Shown piece after piece: positions 1-11,583 of a stretch of DNA of 64,000 bases. Origin of the DNA: Evernia prunastri (Eukaryota > Ascomycota > Lecanoromycetes > Lecanorales > Parmeliaceae); assembly GCA_003184365.1 (NCBI GenBank), contig NKYR01000032.1:186001-250000 (forward strand), in the 5' to 3' direction. Within the stretch, counting starts at the first letter, position 1; each line of letters starts with the position of its first letter. Under the pieces are notes generated by a model. The model saw only the letters and a program-made list of their open reading frames with translations. It was not told the DNA's origin and searched no databases. Position numbers and translations under genes: made by a program.

Positions 1-2443
1 CGTGTTTCTGCTCGCCTGAAGGCGTGCTCCAAGAACTTCTGATAGTTGTCGCCATTCACCTAGCTGAGAGCAGAACAAGATGGAGAATGGCGAAATGTTA
101 CAGGAAAGAGCAAAGATGTCAGCAATGTGTCACAGAGCCGAACGACGGCTTCATGTTCATTGCCGCTGGCGATTGCCCCTGAGGTCTCTGTCCCAAGCGT
201 GGACCTTGTGCGCTTCACGGGCTTCGTGGAGGGGGCCACACCAAGTAGAAGCTCAACCGTTGATCGTCTTGGCCTCGCCTGTCGAGCAGATATGCTGCAG
301 GAATCCAAAGTGCCTAGCTCAAGCAAGGGCGTAACAAGTCCAGTTCCTTCCGCAGACTTGTGGCCATCTAGGACTTTGAGAAAAAACATCCTAAATCCCG
401 AGTTGAACTGATCGTGGAGTAGGATGATGTTTCACAAACTTATGTGATCGACCTTAGGCGATGTGAAGATTTCACATGCAATACGCTTTCACCTCCTCCG
501 CTTCAACTGGTTCAAGAATCTTGAGCGCAAGCGGTTGTTGTGATTGGTTGAAGCGATAGACGCAGGCTTTTGACCTCACTGCTAATTTTTAGGGAAGTCG
601 TCGCGCGGTAGCAGGTACAGAGGGTTTTTGGTGGCTGGGTATTGAGGTGATGAATGTAATGGGCAAGCCAAAGATGATTCCCAGAGGGGCGTCTGGCGCT
701 GTAGCGCACGGCGGGACGGTTTGGAACCCTTGTCCCATTCCTACGAAGGTATCGTTTGCTAGGGGAGCTCATCACATCTCGCATGTCTATATACATATAT
801 ATGCATGGCTTTGCGAAGAAGCAAAGCTTTGATCTGCTTCGCTGGAGCGCAGCCAGAATTGGCTTACGCCTCGAACGCTATTCCCAGTATTGGGGGGCTC
901 GGCTTTCTGTGGTCTGTTTTACCTGAGGACTAGGAAGCCTTGAAACGTATCCCATTTTGTTCCATCAGCTGCACCGAGGCCGCTTTTAGTGGAAAATTGG
1001 AGACAAATATCTCTCAGTAAAGTTGTTGGCAAAGAAATTATCAGTAGTGTGCTTCAACCTTGACCCTGCCACTTTAGCTGGGGCCTCCTTTGCTTGGCCT
1101 TGCATTCTTTTCGTCAGACACAGTCGGGGCCCGACAATGTTTACTATTGCTATTGTAGGGAACATGCGCTGGTGTGTTAGCCGCTTGGTTTGGTGCACTT
1201 GCGGCTTTCTTGGCCGCTTTAGGCCTCGCAGGTTTACGTATTTTCGCTGCTGCTGTCTTGAGCTGCGCTGGTGTCTGCTCTTTCTTCTCAGGCGCTGCTT
1301 TGTTATTCGTGATTCCCTTGAACTTTGATGCACCATTGACAGCGAGGGACAGATCAGATCTCGAAATTGATCGCGCGCTGGTGGAAAAGTTTGTTTAGAA
1401 GCAAAATGAGGCAGCGCCTGTGAAAAGAGGAGTTGCCTTTGATATATCAATATCTAAGCTTGGTATCAATTCGATTCACAGAGCAGAAGCAAACGAAGCC
1501 AGTATGAGATGAATGAATCTTATGAAACTGTACGCCACGAGGCAAGACTGGAGTTTGGTCTAATGCTCGTCTACAAAGGCCCAGGCTAATGTACAAACGT
1601 TCAGGATGGGCCCTACGCATTGAGCTTCGGACCAATGTCCGCGTTGGGGAGGTAACGGTGATTGCGATTCGCGAGCCACCAATGAATTCACTTGTGCCTT
1701 GGTCATTTTGGAATTGTTCGCCTGGCCAATAAGGCCGCTGGTGCCGCTGAATTGCCATTTCAGGAGGGCGGAAACGCAAGCACAAATAATGAATAATCTC
1801 GGGTTTCTAGGCTATCTCTTCCACTGCAGGGATAATCGACAAAAAAGCAAGCATCACTGATACCAAGGATTGATGGCCTCTGACAGGACACCTGATTGGG
1901 ATTCATTCGATGATGTTGTGCTTAAGAGCTAGCCTTCGACTTGCGGTCCTGCAAAAGCGAACGGAGAAGCTAGTAAGAGATGTGAGCGGTTGGTATTTCT
2001 TGTTGAAAGGATTGAGCCGCGCAATGGCCCGTTTCGGATCTCGAGTCCCCGCGGGGAATTTCAAGTTGAAGCTCTCATGAGGTCCGCAAAACTCATTCCA
2101 TGGTAGTGGCGATTGGCAAGGTATTCCCGGAGCAGGCCTACGATGGACTTCTGCGGCTGAATGTCGTACACTTTGCCAGGGTTTGGGGTTTTATCGTGGG
2201 ATACAATTCACTTATCGACCGGACAGGTAGACAAATTCTGTTCTGAGGAATCGCCAAAGTGCGCCTCGGGTTCTCTGCCTGAATTTTGAGTCGACAGCCC
2301 TTATGGATGCCTGCAGCGCTTACGGTAGCGCGACGACCAGGATTCGATGTATTTTCTTTGAAAATAGTACAGGCCAAGCTGTGTAAGTCAACCAGAGAGG
2401 TTCAAGATGAGACCAGAGTTCACAAGAGTTTTTTCTTGGATTC
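1..2443. other. Left-edge stretch without a confident gene
   Basis: No frame here gives a recognisable protein family. The only coding-like signal is on the minus strand between about 1395 and 1070. There a frame other than the longest one reads as a lysine/alanine-rich peptide of about 88 codons (containing KAAPEKKEQTPAQLKTAAA) that ends in a stop near 1070. It has no in-frame ATG, so it would have to be an internal or 3' exon. The part nearest 2443 is the 3' flank of the RNase H2A gene. No RNA gene or transposon was recognised. Confidence 0.5.
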
Positions 2444-3529
2444 TCAAAAGACCTCTTCGGCAACAGGCCTGCCAAACCATGTCGTAAGCTCATTGGAGTC
2501 CTTGTCAATTTCATCGTGTGCCGTAGCCGAGAAGAAGTCAGTCACCCGCATGCCTTGCTCATCGTCATCAACCGGCCAATCGACTTTAGTACCGGTACCC
2601 TTGGCTTCAAGCAGGTCTTTGGCCGTACCCCAGCTGAACCGGCATTCATTACCCCAACCAAACACGGGATTCATATGTCCTTTTAGCCATGTTGTGCATC
2701 TTGCATCCGACGGGTATCCGGAGCCCCAGCCTTCAGCAACTGCTTGTGGTTCTTCTCGTGCATCAGCGGCAGATGCGTAGGTCTGGTAGCATACTTCGAG
2801 CGCAGCATCTCTGGTGACTTTGGCGCATACGGAAGCAGCCGAAACGCAAGGGTAAAGCGAATCTGCTTTCTTAGCAACGGTGATCGTTGTTGTCGGAAAA
2901 ATGCGTTCGAGCTTCTTCTGGTAGACAGCAGGACTCCCAATAGTATCGATGTAGATCTCTCGAACATTAATACCTTTTGCGAAAACATCTTTGATGAGGT
3001 CAATGGTTGCATCCATTGCTTGAGCGTTCAAATTGTAAGATCCAGCTGCCTTGAGCATACCAGAGCCTATGTCACGAGCTGACATGACCCTGGTTGCCCA
3101 CCCACAATTTTGATAAAGGTCGGTATCAGGAGTGCAAAGAGTCTTCATAAGGGAAGAGCGGAAAGCTGGGGTGAGGACTTTGGAGTCATCAAAGTGATGT
3201 GTCTGAGCGAGCAGTGATCGGTGTTGTGCTAGAGGAAGATAGAGTAGGCCATAAACCATAGGACCTTTTAATCGTCGTTAGTGTCATACATGATGACGGA
3301 CCAGGATGAGTTAACCAAGTACTGGCCCTCTCCCCGCCTCATCGACGCCGAGAACACATTCTGTTGAGGTATCATAAGTGACGACTTCGGGGATAGCGGA
3401 GTGATGTGTGTAGGATGCTCCAGCAAGAATGGCTCGTTCGTATATCGAAGGAGCAATGAAAACATCCTGAGCAGGGGTTTCCAGAGTAATATCCAGTGGA
3501 GCGGCTTCTTGAGGATTACTTCCATCCAT
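2444..3529 (-). CDS. rnh201: Ribonuclease H2 catalytic subunit A
   Basis: This is the type 2 RNase H catalytic subunit, which cleaves the RNA strand of RNA-DNA hybrids and removes single ribonucleotides from nuclear DNA. It normally works in a trimer with the B and C subunits. Two exons, 3529-3316 and 3264-2444, are separated by a 51-nt intron (3315-3265). Splicing joins the frame exactly and gives 344 aa. The catalytic signature GVDEAGRGPVLG sits at residues 61-72 at the end of exon 1. Downstream are DDSK (the usual DSK position), IDTIGSP with the third acidic residue, and SAASVCAKVTRD with the fourth acidic residue. The C-terminal third has the eukaryotic WGSGYPSD and FGWGNECRFSW stretches. 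Length and motif order fit fungal Rnh201. Start ATG at 3529 is the only in-frame ATG before the signature. It is divergent from the CENP-C gene. Confidence 0.95.
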
Positions 3530-3845
3530 GGTATAACAATGATGGTCTGTGAGTTAATCGTAGAGTGTGTTTCTCTACATTCAAGTGAATGTCTTCACGT
3601 GTCGAAGCAATAGCGTGTAACTCCGAAGTTTTACCGATCTTGTGCTAAGCGTGTTTAGGCTTTGTTTTGCTTGGCACTCCTCACACCTTCCCAGTCAGCA
3701 TCACGGACTCGATGAGAATTCCTTCACCACCGAACACTCTCATATAGAGCTCTGCGCCGTGTAACACTCAACAATTTCAGGAAGCATATTAAGCCTCATC
3801 AAGTTGACATTCGAGAGCGCGCAAGCCCCACAACATCACCAAGTC
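3530..3845. promoter_or_regulatory. Shared divergent promoter region (rnh201 / mif2)
   Basis: These 316 bp separate the start codons of the divergent RNase H2A (minus) and CENP-C (plus) genes, so both promoters must lie here or overlap. No clear TATA box or known operator was identified. A co-regulated replication/cell-cycle promoter is only an inference from position. Confidence 0.5.
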
Positions 3846-6155
3846 ATGGGTCCAAGAAAGACACCGCGAAAAGAGAGGGGACCCGGAGACTACACAGCTC
3901 TTGGGCGTAAGGGAAGGTGAGTAATGAAAAATGCTTCCTACTGTGTTCTTTAGTACTCATAATCAATGTCTAGGCGAACTGGTGTCGAGCTTAAGGATAC
4001 AGGTGTCAGAGATGAGAACGGCATGGAGCCCATACCTTCTTTCTCCTCACCAGTTAAGTCGGTGCTGAAGCCAAATGGCATATCACACGACATTACCGAC
4101 TCTGTGGATGAAACAATGGACATTGTCGAAAGTAAGGCATATACATGATCAGATGCGTCTCAATGTTTACATTCACTGACCTCCTCCTGTTACAGGTACC
4201 ATACCGGAGCCTTCCGAACTGGTTAGAAGTACTCGAAACGGGAGGATCAGCCTTCCGCCACGTGCGACTTCCCCCATCAAAACGCATCTCAACTCATCAC
4301 CTAGAAGGTCCATGCCTCGCTCGGTGGGACCAATGTCTTCGCCCTCCCGGAACCTAAATAATGGAACACCTACTAGAGCAACTTCACATCCGCCTCCTAA
4401 TAGGGTCAATAGGCAGTTGGATTTCTCGATGGACAAGCCGCGAATGAGTATCGAAAGGTCGCCGGCCAAGGCTCTGGTACCGAGGCTAAAACAGCCCACT
4501 TTAGCTTCTGCTACTGGCAAGGGTAAGGGCAAGAACAAACGGCCCTTTGATCTAAGTATGGGGGATGACCTCGACGATGGAGACTCGGATGCGTTGAATG
4601 GCGCAAGCACTGCCAACGGCATCTATGATGAAGACGACGCCATTCTGCAGAACGGCGATGATCACCCTGTGGGAGAGTCCACGTTAGAACAAGAGGTTCC
4701 AGAGGAAGACTTCACCGAGCAACAGCCGCAAGGCTTCGAGCCCGAAGAGAGCCAAATGGCGGAACCAGAAGCTACATCAGGAGCCAAGGAAGCCAAGGAA
4801 CCGAAAAGGAAACCAGGGCGTGCACCTAAAGCCGCGATGGTCGACCCGAACGAGTCCCAAGCGTCACTTTCAATGCCAGCACCTGCGACACCTCGCCGTG
4901 GAAGACCGAAGAAAGCGAGGACAGAGGTTTTCAGAGACGAAGAAACAGAACAGCCTGCCGCCTCCCTTCCCGCACCTGCCCAAACCAGCAAAGGGAAAGG
5001 AAAGAAGCCGACTGAGCGCGACCCCAACGTCCAGATGAAACCAACCAAGAAAGCGAGCGACAAGCCATCATCCGTGCGTGCTAGGTCAGCGTCCAGATCA
5101 AGATTTAACCCACGTAGTGAAACCCCAGCGAACGACAACGGCGCTCTTCTCACTCGAAGTGGAAGACATTCTATCAAGCCTTTGGCAAGCTGGCGTGGGG
5201 AGCGGTTCGTCTTTGGCGATAGAACCACCAAGTCCCTACCTGGGATCAAAGAGATTGTTCGAGTGGACGAGGTGGTCGAAGAACGGCCAAAACAGAAGTA
5301 TCGATACAAAAAGAGCAAATCCCGAGCGAAGTCCCAGCTAGAAGAAGTGGAAGAAGGGGATGAGGAGAAGGATGATTGGGAACGAGACGCGGGTATTATG
5401 CATGCAAACGTTATGGATTGGGATCCAGTTGCAGGCAAATTTGATGAGGAGGTTACCTGGGAGCAAGGTTCGATATCCCAGTGGAAAGCAATTTCTTTTG
5501 TTACCAGCTCATACTGATGACGAATTAGAGGTCGCATATTCCTTCGAAGCTATCGAGATGCGCGACATCGAAGGTGCCGATTTCAAGTTCGCAAAAACCC
5601 TTACTCTAGACTTTTTCGGCTCGGGAATGGTCGACCTGCCACCTGGAGGAGCTAAACGCGTCAAGAACTCAAGGAAGATGCAGATGGTCTTTTTCGTCTT
5701 CTACGGCCGTGTTGAAGTTAGTATGGGTACGCCGCTGACGGCATTCAGCGTTGGTAAAGGAGGACAGTGGCAAGTCCCTAGAGGTAAGCTCTTCTGCTCT
5801 CCTTCGCGTTTCATTATGACTTGTGCGTTTCTTTTGAAACCGAAAACAGCGCGGAGGCAAAAGGAATTAGTCTACTCACAATTTGTGCGCACACACGTCA
5901 ACACATTTAGCACAAACTTCAGGTTGTTGTGGATTTGCCAATTTCCATTATTATTGTAACAAGTCTAGTACGCTGGGGGATCTCGTTACTGCTTCTACCC
6001 GCAATCCTACGGTCCAATGTCGATACTGACTGGATGTGTCGATAGGAAACTTTTATTCAATCACCAACCGCTCTCACACCAATCCTGCTCGCATCTTTTT
6101 CGCACAAGGCTGCGAGGTTCTCGCCACTAACATGGATGAGAGCGCTATGGTTTAG
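3846..6155 (+). CDS. mif2: Inner kinetochore protein CENP-C / Mif2
   Basis: CENP-C homologue that links the CENP-A nucleosome to the outer kinetochore. Five exons: 3846-3916, 3974-4131, 4196-5467, 5508-5783 and 6046-6155, giving 628 aa with all phases consistent. The N-terminus (MGPRKTPRKERGPGDY, then RRTGVELKDTGVRDENG) matches the conserved fungal Mif2 head. The middle is long, acidic and basic, and disordered. The CENP-C motif, RSGRHSIKPLASWRGERF, is at about residues 395-412 and normally contacts the CENP-A tail and the H2A/H2B acidic patch. The C-terminal cupin dimerisation domain (about 503-628) has FFGSGMVDLPPG, MVFFVFYGRVEV, GGQWQVPRG and the last-exon NFYSITN and RIFFAQGCEV. Intron 3 (5468-5507) is only 40 nt, so that junction is the least certain. 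Intron 4 is long (262 nt). Confidence 0.94.
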
Positions 6156-6651
6156 ATTGGGGGTGGCGTCGGCCATGTCAAAGGATCAGAAAGGGACTGC
6201 TAATTGTTGATATCGATACGACAGGTCTAATGCATGCACCGGCGTTCTGAACAGTTGTATGGAGAAGGTGACGCTCTTCCCGTGCGAAAAAACGATAGGG
6301 TGGCTTGGGAACACATCTTCGGAGGCATTGCTGTATTAATTCTCTCTATGTATTGAGATCGACTATGAGATGCTTGATCATGCGACAATCAGTTTGCTCG
6401 ACCTTCCAAAGAAGAACGAAGCTCCGGCATTTTATAGTACTTCGGACAAGAACAATTCTGCCTTAGAGTACTGGCGTCCCCGATCACATAGAAAACAATG
6501 CCAGCCAAGCTTCGTAACGCTAGATTAACCTCTCCATGCATCTGGAATATCACTGTCCCTTAGTCATACAACACTCCCCAAGCCCCTTCCATCAATACCC
6601 CAAAAAGTGCCCCGAAAGTGCCCCAAATTGGCTCCCAAAACTGGACGCTCC
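6156..6651. other. Convergent 3' flanks of mif2 and pex16
   Basis: This stretch lies between the 3' ends of two convergent genes. No reading frame or structural element is recognisable. It probably holds both 3' UTRs and terminators. Confidence 0.6.
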
Positions 6652-7881
6652 CTACAAAGTCGCCGTGGGGAAATAGTACTCCCCCCAGAGGAAGCCATAA
6701 TCCTCCACCACCCCACCCACCACATCCAGCACCGGCCTCCCCTTCAACCCGCCCGCCACCCCCCTCACCACCCCCCCGGTCACATTCTCAAAGAACGCGC
6801 CCCGCAGCCCCCACCACGCCAGCCCCCACCCCCTGCGCCTCATCTCCTCGCGCTCCACGCCGGACAACCCCCTCAGCCCGCCCGGGACGCGGTCCCGCAC
6901 GTCGGCGGTCCCCAACTGGTGCGCGGCGAGCTCCAGGCCCAGGCCGAGCAGCCAGGGCCGCCAGTCGGCGCGGTCGGCCCGGCAGCGCTGGAGGGCGAGG
7001 GCGTAGAGCACGGGGCGGAGGACGTAGAGGAGTTCGGCGAGGCGGGCGGGCGGGGAGGCGAGGGTGCGGACGAGAAGGGGGGGCGGTTTGATCTCGTCGG
7101 CGGTGATGGCGCGGGAGGTGAGGAAGTCTGTGATGCTTTCTCCGCCGCCGCCGGTTCCGGGAGATGAAGAAGGGGAGGAGGGGAGTTGGGGCAGCCGCAT
7201 GCCTGTGCGCGGCATTGTCCATTCGCCTTCTTTTATTCCATCAGGCTGAGCGCCTTCCGCGTCGCCGTCTTCTGCCGAGGGAGCATCGACCCTCCGCTCC
7301 GTCCTGTCGTCGCCGACCCCCGTCGCGATGACGGGCCGGGAGCCCGACACGCGCCCCATGCACAGTCGACACACGGCCTTGACTGCCTCCAACGCCACGA
7401 TGACGCGCCACCGCGCCCTCTCCCCCACGCGCTTCGCCAGCATCTCGAGGAGCAGCTGCGTGTATTGGACCGTCCGCAGTAGCGCCGCGCACCGCGCGTA
7501 GACCCTGCTGCTGGCCTCCCAGAAGCGCTCGTACCGGCGCTGCGGGGAGAAGGGCGGCGAGGCGAGGAGGTGCGTGTTGTAGGCCGTGAGGAGGGCGAGG
7601 AAGGTCTGCAGCGATTCGGAGGTGAGCGGGGTGTCGGCGAAGCGGGTGCCCGGGAGGAGGTAGGTGAGGGAGCGGAGGGCGGATTCGAGCGAGGAGACTT
7701 GCGAGGAGTTGTGTCGGACGAATGACCGGTAGGTGGAGAGCCATTGCGACGGGATGCTGGTGTAGGTGGTGGGGATGTGGAGGCGGGCGGTGAGGGAGAT
7801 TGGTGAGGTGGAGGTGGGGGGGGAGGGTTTTGGAGGAGCACCATTGGCGGTAGGGGCGCCTTTGGAGTCCTCGCTTGTCAT
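6652..7881 (-). CDS. pex16: Peroxisomal membrane protein PEX16
   Basis: Peroxin-16 acts in peroxisome membrane biogenesis and in recruiting membrane proteins to the peroxisome or ER. A single exon of 409 aa is typical for the filamentous-fungal protein. The Pex16 signature is in the N-terminal half: WLSTYRSFVRHNSSQVSSLE followed by ALRSLTYLLPGTRF, then a helical region with FWEASSRVYARCAALLRTVQ and LALLTAYNTHLL. A low-complexity, GC-rich insert separates it from the C-terminal part with PPARLAELLYVLRPVLYALAL, which fits the conserved second half. The first 30 residues are Pro/Ser/Thr-rich and probably disordered. The coding strand is very GC-rich and leaves long antisense open frames on the plus strand, which are shadows. 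It is convergent with mif2. Confidence 0.9.
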   Translation of the reverse strand: MTSEDSKGAPTANGAPPKPSPPTSTSPISLTARLHIPTTYTSIPSQWLSTYRSFVRHNSSQVSSLESALRSLTYLLPGTRFADTPLTSESLQTFLALLTAYNTHLLASPPFSPQRRYERFWEASSRVYARCAALLRTVQYTQLLLEMLAKRVGERARWRVIVALEAVKAVCRLCMGRVSGSRPVIATGVGDDRTERRVDAPSAEDGDAEGAQPDGIKEGEWTMPRTGMRLPQLPSSPSSSPGTGGGGESITDFLTSRAITADEIKPPPLLVRTLASPPARLAELLYVLRPVLYALALQRCRADRADWRPWLLGLGLELAAHQLGTADVRDRVPGGLRGLSGVEREEMRRRGWGLAWWGLRGAFFENVTGGVVRGVAGGLKGRPVLDVVGGVVEDYGFLWGEYYFPTATL

Positions 7882-8329
7882 GTTTACTGGGGTAGGGTCA
7901 GTGCATCAAAATGTTGGATGGATACTATCGTCGCCAATGTTGAGGCAAAGGAGGTTGGAGTCGCGCTGAGCCGAGGTATTTCAGCCCTACGGCCTCTAAT
8001 TCTTCATACTGACTACACTAGCTTGAACTCTGAACTTGATAGAAGCATACCTCGCATGTTCAGTCATCAGAACCGTGGTAGAGTGTCTGTTTCACAGAGT
8101 TGACACAATTTTAGAAGGAAAGGCAGAGGCTATCTTACCAAGTATCGGTGACGGTGCCTTGGCAGTTGCATCTCTATCTCTATCCTACCATACCATCCCT
8201 AGACTCCCATCTCATCTCATCTCATCCATCTCGCAGCACACCTCAACTTCCATGCAAAAACCACGTGACCTGCCGTAAACGTGGCTTGCCATAGGATGCC
8301 GACCATCGCAAATTTCTGCGAACCTGATC
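7882..8329. other. Upstream region of pex16
   Basis: This holds the 5' flank of pex16 and the 3' flank of the O-methyltransferase gene. It contains a CTCAT-type short run near 8210-8230 and CACGTG-like sequence near 8262. No gene was recognised. Confidence 0.5.
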
Positions 8330-9832
8330 CTAGGCTTTGGCTCTCTTGACCGCCTCAATGACACCCTCCCCACCTCTTTCCACCGTCCAAAACCCTTCCA
8401 GCTCCAGCCCGACGTCGTTCAGAAGCTCTTTCCATTGGCTCTCCGTCCTCTCCATTCCGCCGTGTAACAGCATCATGCGAATGTCTGTGCAAGCGCTGTA
8501 GAGCGGCACATTGGTGTCGGAAAGGATGAAATCTCGGATGATGAGCTTCGAGTAATTCGGGGTCATGGCGTCAACGATGTGGCCGAGGATGGTGCGGCAG
8601 ATGGGGGTGGGCCAGTCGTGGAGGATCGCTCGCAAGTGATAGACCCGGGCGCCTTGATCAATGAATGCAGTCAGCAGTCGTGAAATGTGCAAGGCGTCGA
8701 CTTCTCGAATTAGGCATGTCCGCGGTCTATGGAAGCTAGTCGGGACGCAAAAGGGTGACCTACCTTTGACTGGCTGCGGTTCGAAGAAATTGTGGACCAT
8801 GGATTCAAAGGTCGCAGTGTCATCTTCGCGCATGTCCGCCACCAAATCTTGTAGTATCAACCGTCCTGGTAGACCTTTGTCGCTGTACTTGTCACTCAAA
8901 CTCTTGAGATCATGACCCTGCCCGCCCCCGATGTCGACCATGAAGATCGCATTGTTCAAGCTTGTTCCTTCCACAAGGCGTTTCCCTATTGGGTAATAGT
9001 CGAGCCAGCTCGGTTTTCCGACTCGGCGTCCGGCCATATATAATTCAAAGCAACGGAGTGTTGCAGGCTGCTGCTTCATCCAGTCGAAAAAGGAAGCGCC
9101 GAACACGTAATCAAAAGCAGACTGTGACGCATCTACTGGATTTTGGAAATTACCCTTCTCCAAGCATGGTCCTAGTTGGATAATGGCGGGAATCTCGACG
9201 TCAAAACTAATGCGGACTGTTATTATACTGCTGACCGTTTTCAAGGAGAAGGCCCACTGGAACCTGACACCAGCGGTGTATCCTGGTTGCACTATAACCT
9301 CATTCAAGCGGTTGGACATATAGCGTTCTGGCCCGACCTCGATGCAGATACCCATGGCTGTAAGTACTCTCATGAGGCGTGCTGTTCGGCTTTTCAGTTG
9401 GAGTGGCCTGATGCGCACAACGGATGCGAAGCGGGAAATTGATGCATACCAATCAGCTTTGGGTCGCCGCTAGACGTCGCCGCTAGTTGCGCGAGACTAG
9501 TCTCCGTCTCAAGGATGGGCGAACTTGCCGTAGAAATGATCTCGAGCAAGCCCAGTTCGACAGCTACTCTCAGTGCCGCGTTCTGCAATGGCTGATATTG
9601 ACTCTATCAGCGTTCTGCAATTGGAAGATCAAGCAAGCTTGTGTCAATGGCTTACCTGGCTACATATTCGTAGAAGAGAGTCTTGCGGAGCCTCGACTGC
9701 GTCTCTCAACTTCGTGATCTTGCTCAGTACACCAGGTCTTGAAGCCGCGTTACTGACATCATTATTCTCGATTGCAATTCTGATCTCCTCTACTAGAGCA
9801 AGTAGCCGTAGATTTTCGGAGAGATCGGCCAT
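8330..9832 (-). CDS. SAM-dependent O-methyltransferase (plant/fungal small-molecule type)
   Basis: Class I methyltransferase of the COMT-like family with a winged-helix dimerisation N-terminus, usually acting on phenolic or polyketide hydroxyls. The substrate cannot be told from sequence. Model exons: 9832-9656, 9582-9450, 9381-9271, 9216-8764 and 8652-8330, giving 398 aa with consistent phases. Key motifs are MVDIGGGQGHD at about residue 232 (SAM motif I), AGRRVGKPSWLDYYP before it, and HLRAILHDWPT at about 300, where the H of HDW is the usual catalytic base. TESQWKELLNDVGLELEGFW is the normal C-terminal end. The third intron (9270-9217) has a weak GTGTCA donor and was inferred because reading through adds residues that do not fit the family. 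The first intron has two near-identical acceptors 32 nt apart. No polyketide synthase or other cluster gene lies nearby. Confidence 0.86.
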
Positions 9833-11583
9833 GCTGCTCTGATAAGTCCTGGGGCACGAACCAGCGAAGAAGGATAGAATGGAAAGAATTGGCTTATTGA
9901 CTTGGTCTTTGGTCGGGTGAAGTTTGGGAAGCCCAATTAGTGTTGAAGGCGATCTTGCCTAGGTTAAATCTCGCTCTTGGAAGTTGACCATGGTCACTCA
10001 ACAGCAAGCACTTTCCCTCGACATAGATTCAGCCAGACCCAAGCTGTCTGTTTAACTAAGGAATTCCATTCAATTCAAGCAGTGAGACCAGACGCTATAT
10101 ATGTTCAGTCCCACCAGCAAAGGACCCGATAAATCAGAGGGTTTTCGCGGGCAAGGCTGTGTAGCTCCAATTCAGACGGGTCATTTTGATGTTCCAGCCA
10201 GGTTTCGCAAGATCATAAAATTCGAAGCGCTCGAGAGTGAAGATATCATAACATCTGTAGGGACTCTCAAGACCTGTAGCCGCACGCTGAGCACGATTCC
10301 GGAGCAAGATTTATGTAAGCGTTTTCTTTGACAATCTCATTGGGGCAAAAATGCCTCAACCCTAAGCTTTTTTACTGGAGGACAGCATCAGTATGGTAGG
10401 GTATGGGCCTGAAGTACATTGTACAATCAATCCGATCAAACAACCAGAGGTTGTGAAGTTGCTGCAATATAGCCATTCGCTAGTTTGGCGGATTTTGCAA
10501 CGCAAGGAAGCGTCCCTGCGAAACGTTGGGCGTATTGCGCTTCGAGTACGGGTACGGTCAATCGACGTCTACACACAGCATTGAGCTTGTACCTGACCGT
10601 ATTAAGTACTTTGACTCAATCCCATGGGTTTCACATAGGCCGAGATCGTTTTCGGCGTTTACCATTCAGCCGGTATCGCGCATCTCCGCGACATGGCGGT
10701 GAGAGAGAGAGTTGACGACAAAGGCTTTGAAACCACGTTGTATGCAAGCAAAGTATTCTCTTCATTGCCACGTCTCTGCAGCCTTTGCTGACCAAGAGTC
10801 TTCGATATCGATCGGAGAGGAAAATCTTCCGAAAAATGAGGTCTAAAAAAGAAATGGAACATTGCTCGCATCTTAAAGACGCAGATCAGCAAGTAAGATG
10901 ACATCGGGACAAATCATGTTACGATGTTTGATTGGTCGCAGCGGGAGCTCGGACCTTTGGACTGGGGCCCTTGCACTGCAGCCTGCTTGGATCCCTTTAA
11001 AGGCGGGTTTGGAAGATGTTGAAAGCCAGAAAGAGAAAGGGCAGGGCGTCAGTAATCAAAGAAATACTCCAATAAGATGTATGGATGGGTGCGGCAAGAA
11101 GTGTCCAACGTCGGCTCCGCCGATGAGATAAATGACTATCATCTATCTTTGGTTCCCGGGGGTTACCCGGAGGGTTCATTCCACCGAGAACAATAGGACG
11201 TGAGCAGCCTTAACAGCCTTATATGTGGTAGCACTACACGCTAATCTCCCTAGTGCCCTTCAGCCCCCAGGAACCCACGCCAAGGCAATGATGATCCATG
11301 ATTATGGAATCATCAACCTTTTCAACGCGCCTTGGAGCGTCTGGATACAAAAACAACTGCCATTCTACAATACCACGAAGCAATCATGACCACCCCGCCC
11401 TGCCAAAGAGAAACACCTGACATTGCTCCTGGTGTCATCCCCTCCCCCTCCATACCCCCATTCAACCAATCCCTGTCCAACCCCTCCAGCCTCTTTCACC
11501 CAACCCAGCGATTGATATAATCTTCTTGCTCTACGCGGTTACCCTCCTTCATAAGATATTCCATCATTCTCCGTGAGCCCAAC
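9833..11583. other. 1.75-kb intergenic region
   Basis: This separates the methyltransferase start from the bZIP gene. Only short frames of under 85 codons occur, none with a recognisable domain or a convincing splice continuation. No repeats or RNA genes were identified. Part of it must be promoter for the two divergent genes. Confidence 0.5.

Noticed and set aside
6607..7482. Long Pro/Arg-rich plus-strand frames over PEX16
   Set aside because: They are antisense shadows of the GC-rich pex16 coding strand, with no family match, while the minus strand has clear Pex16 motifs.
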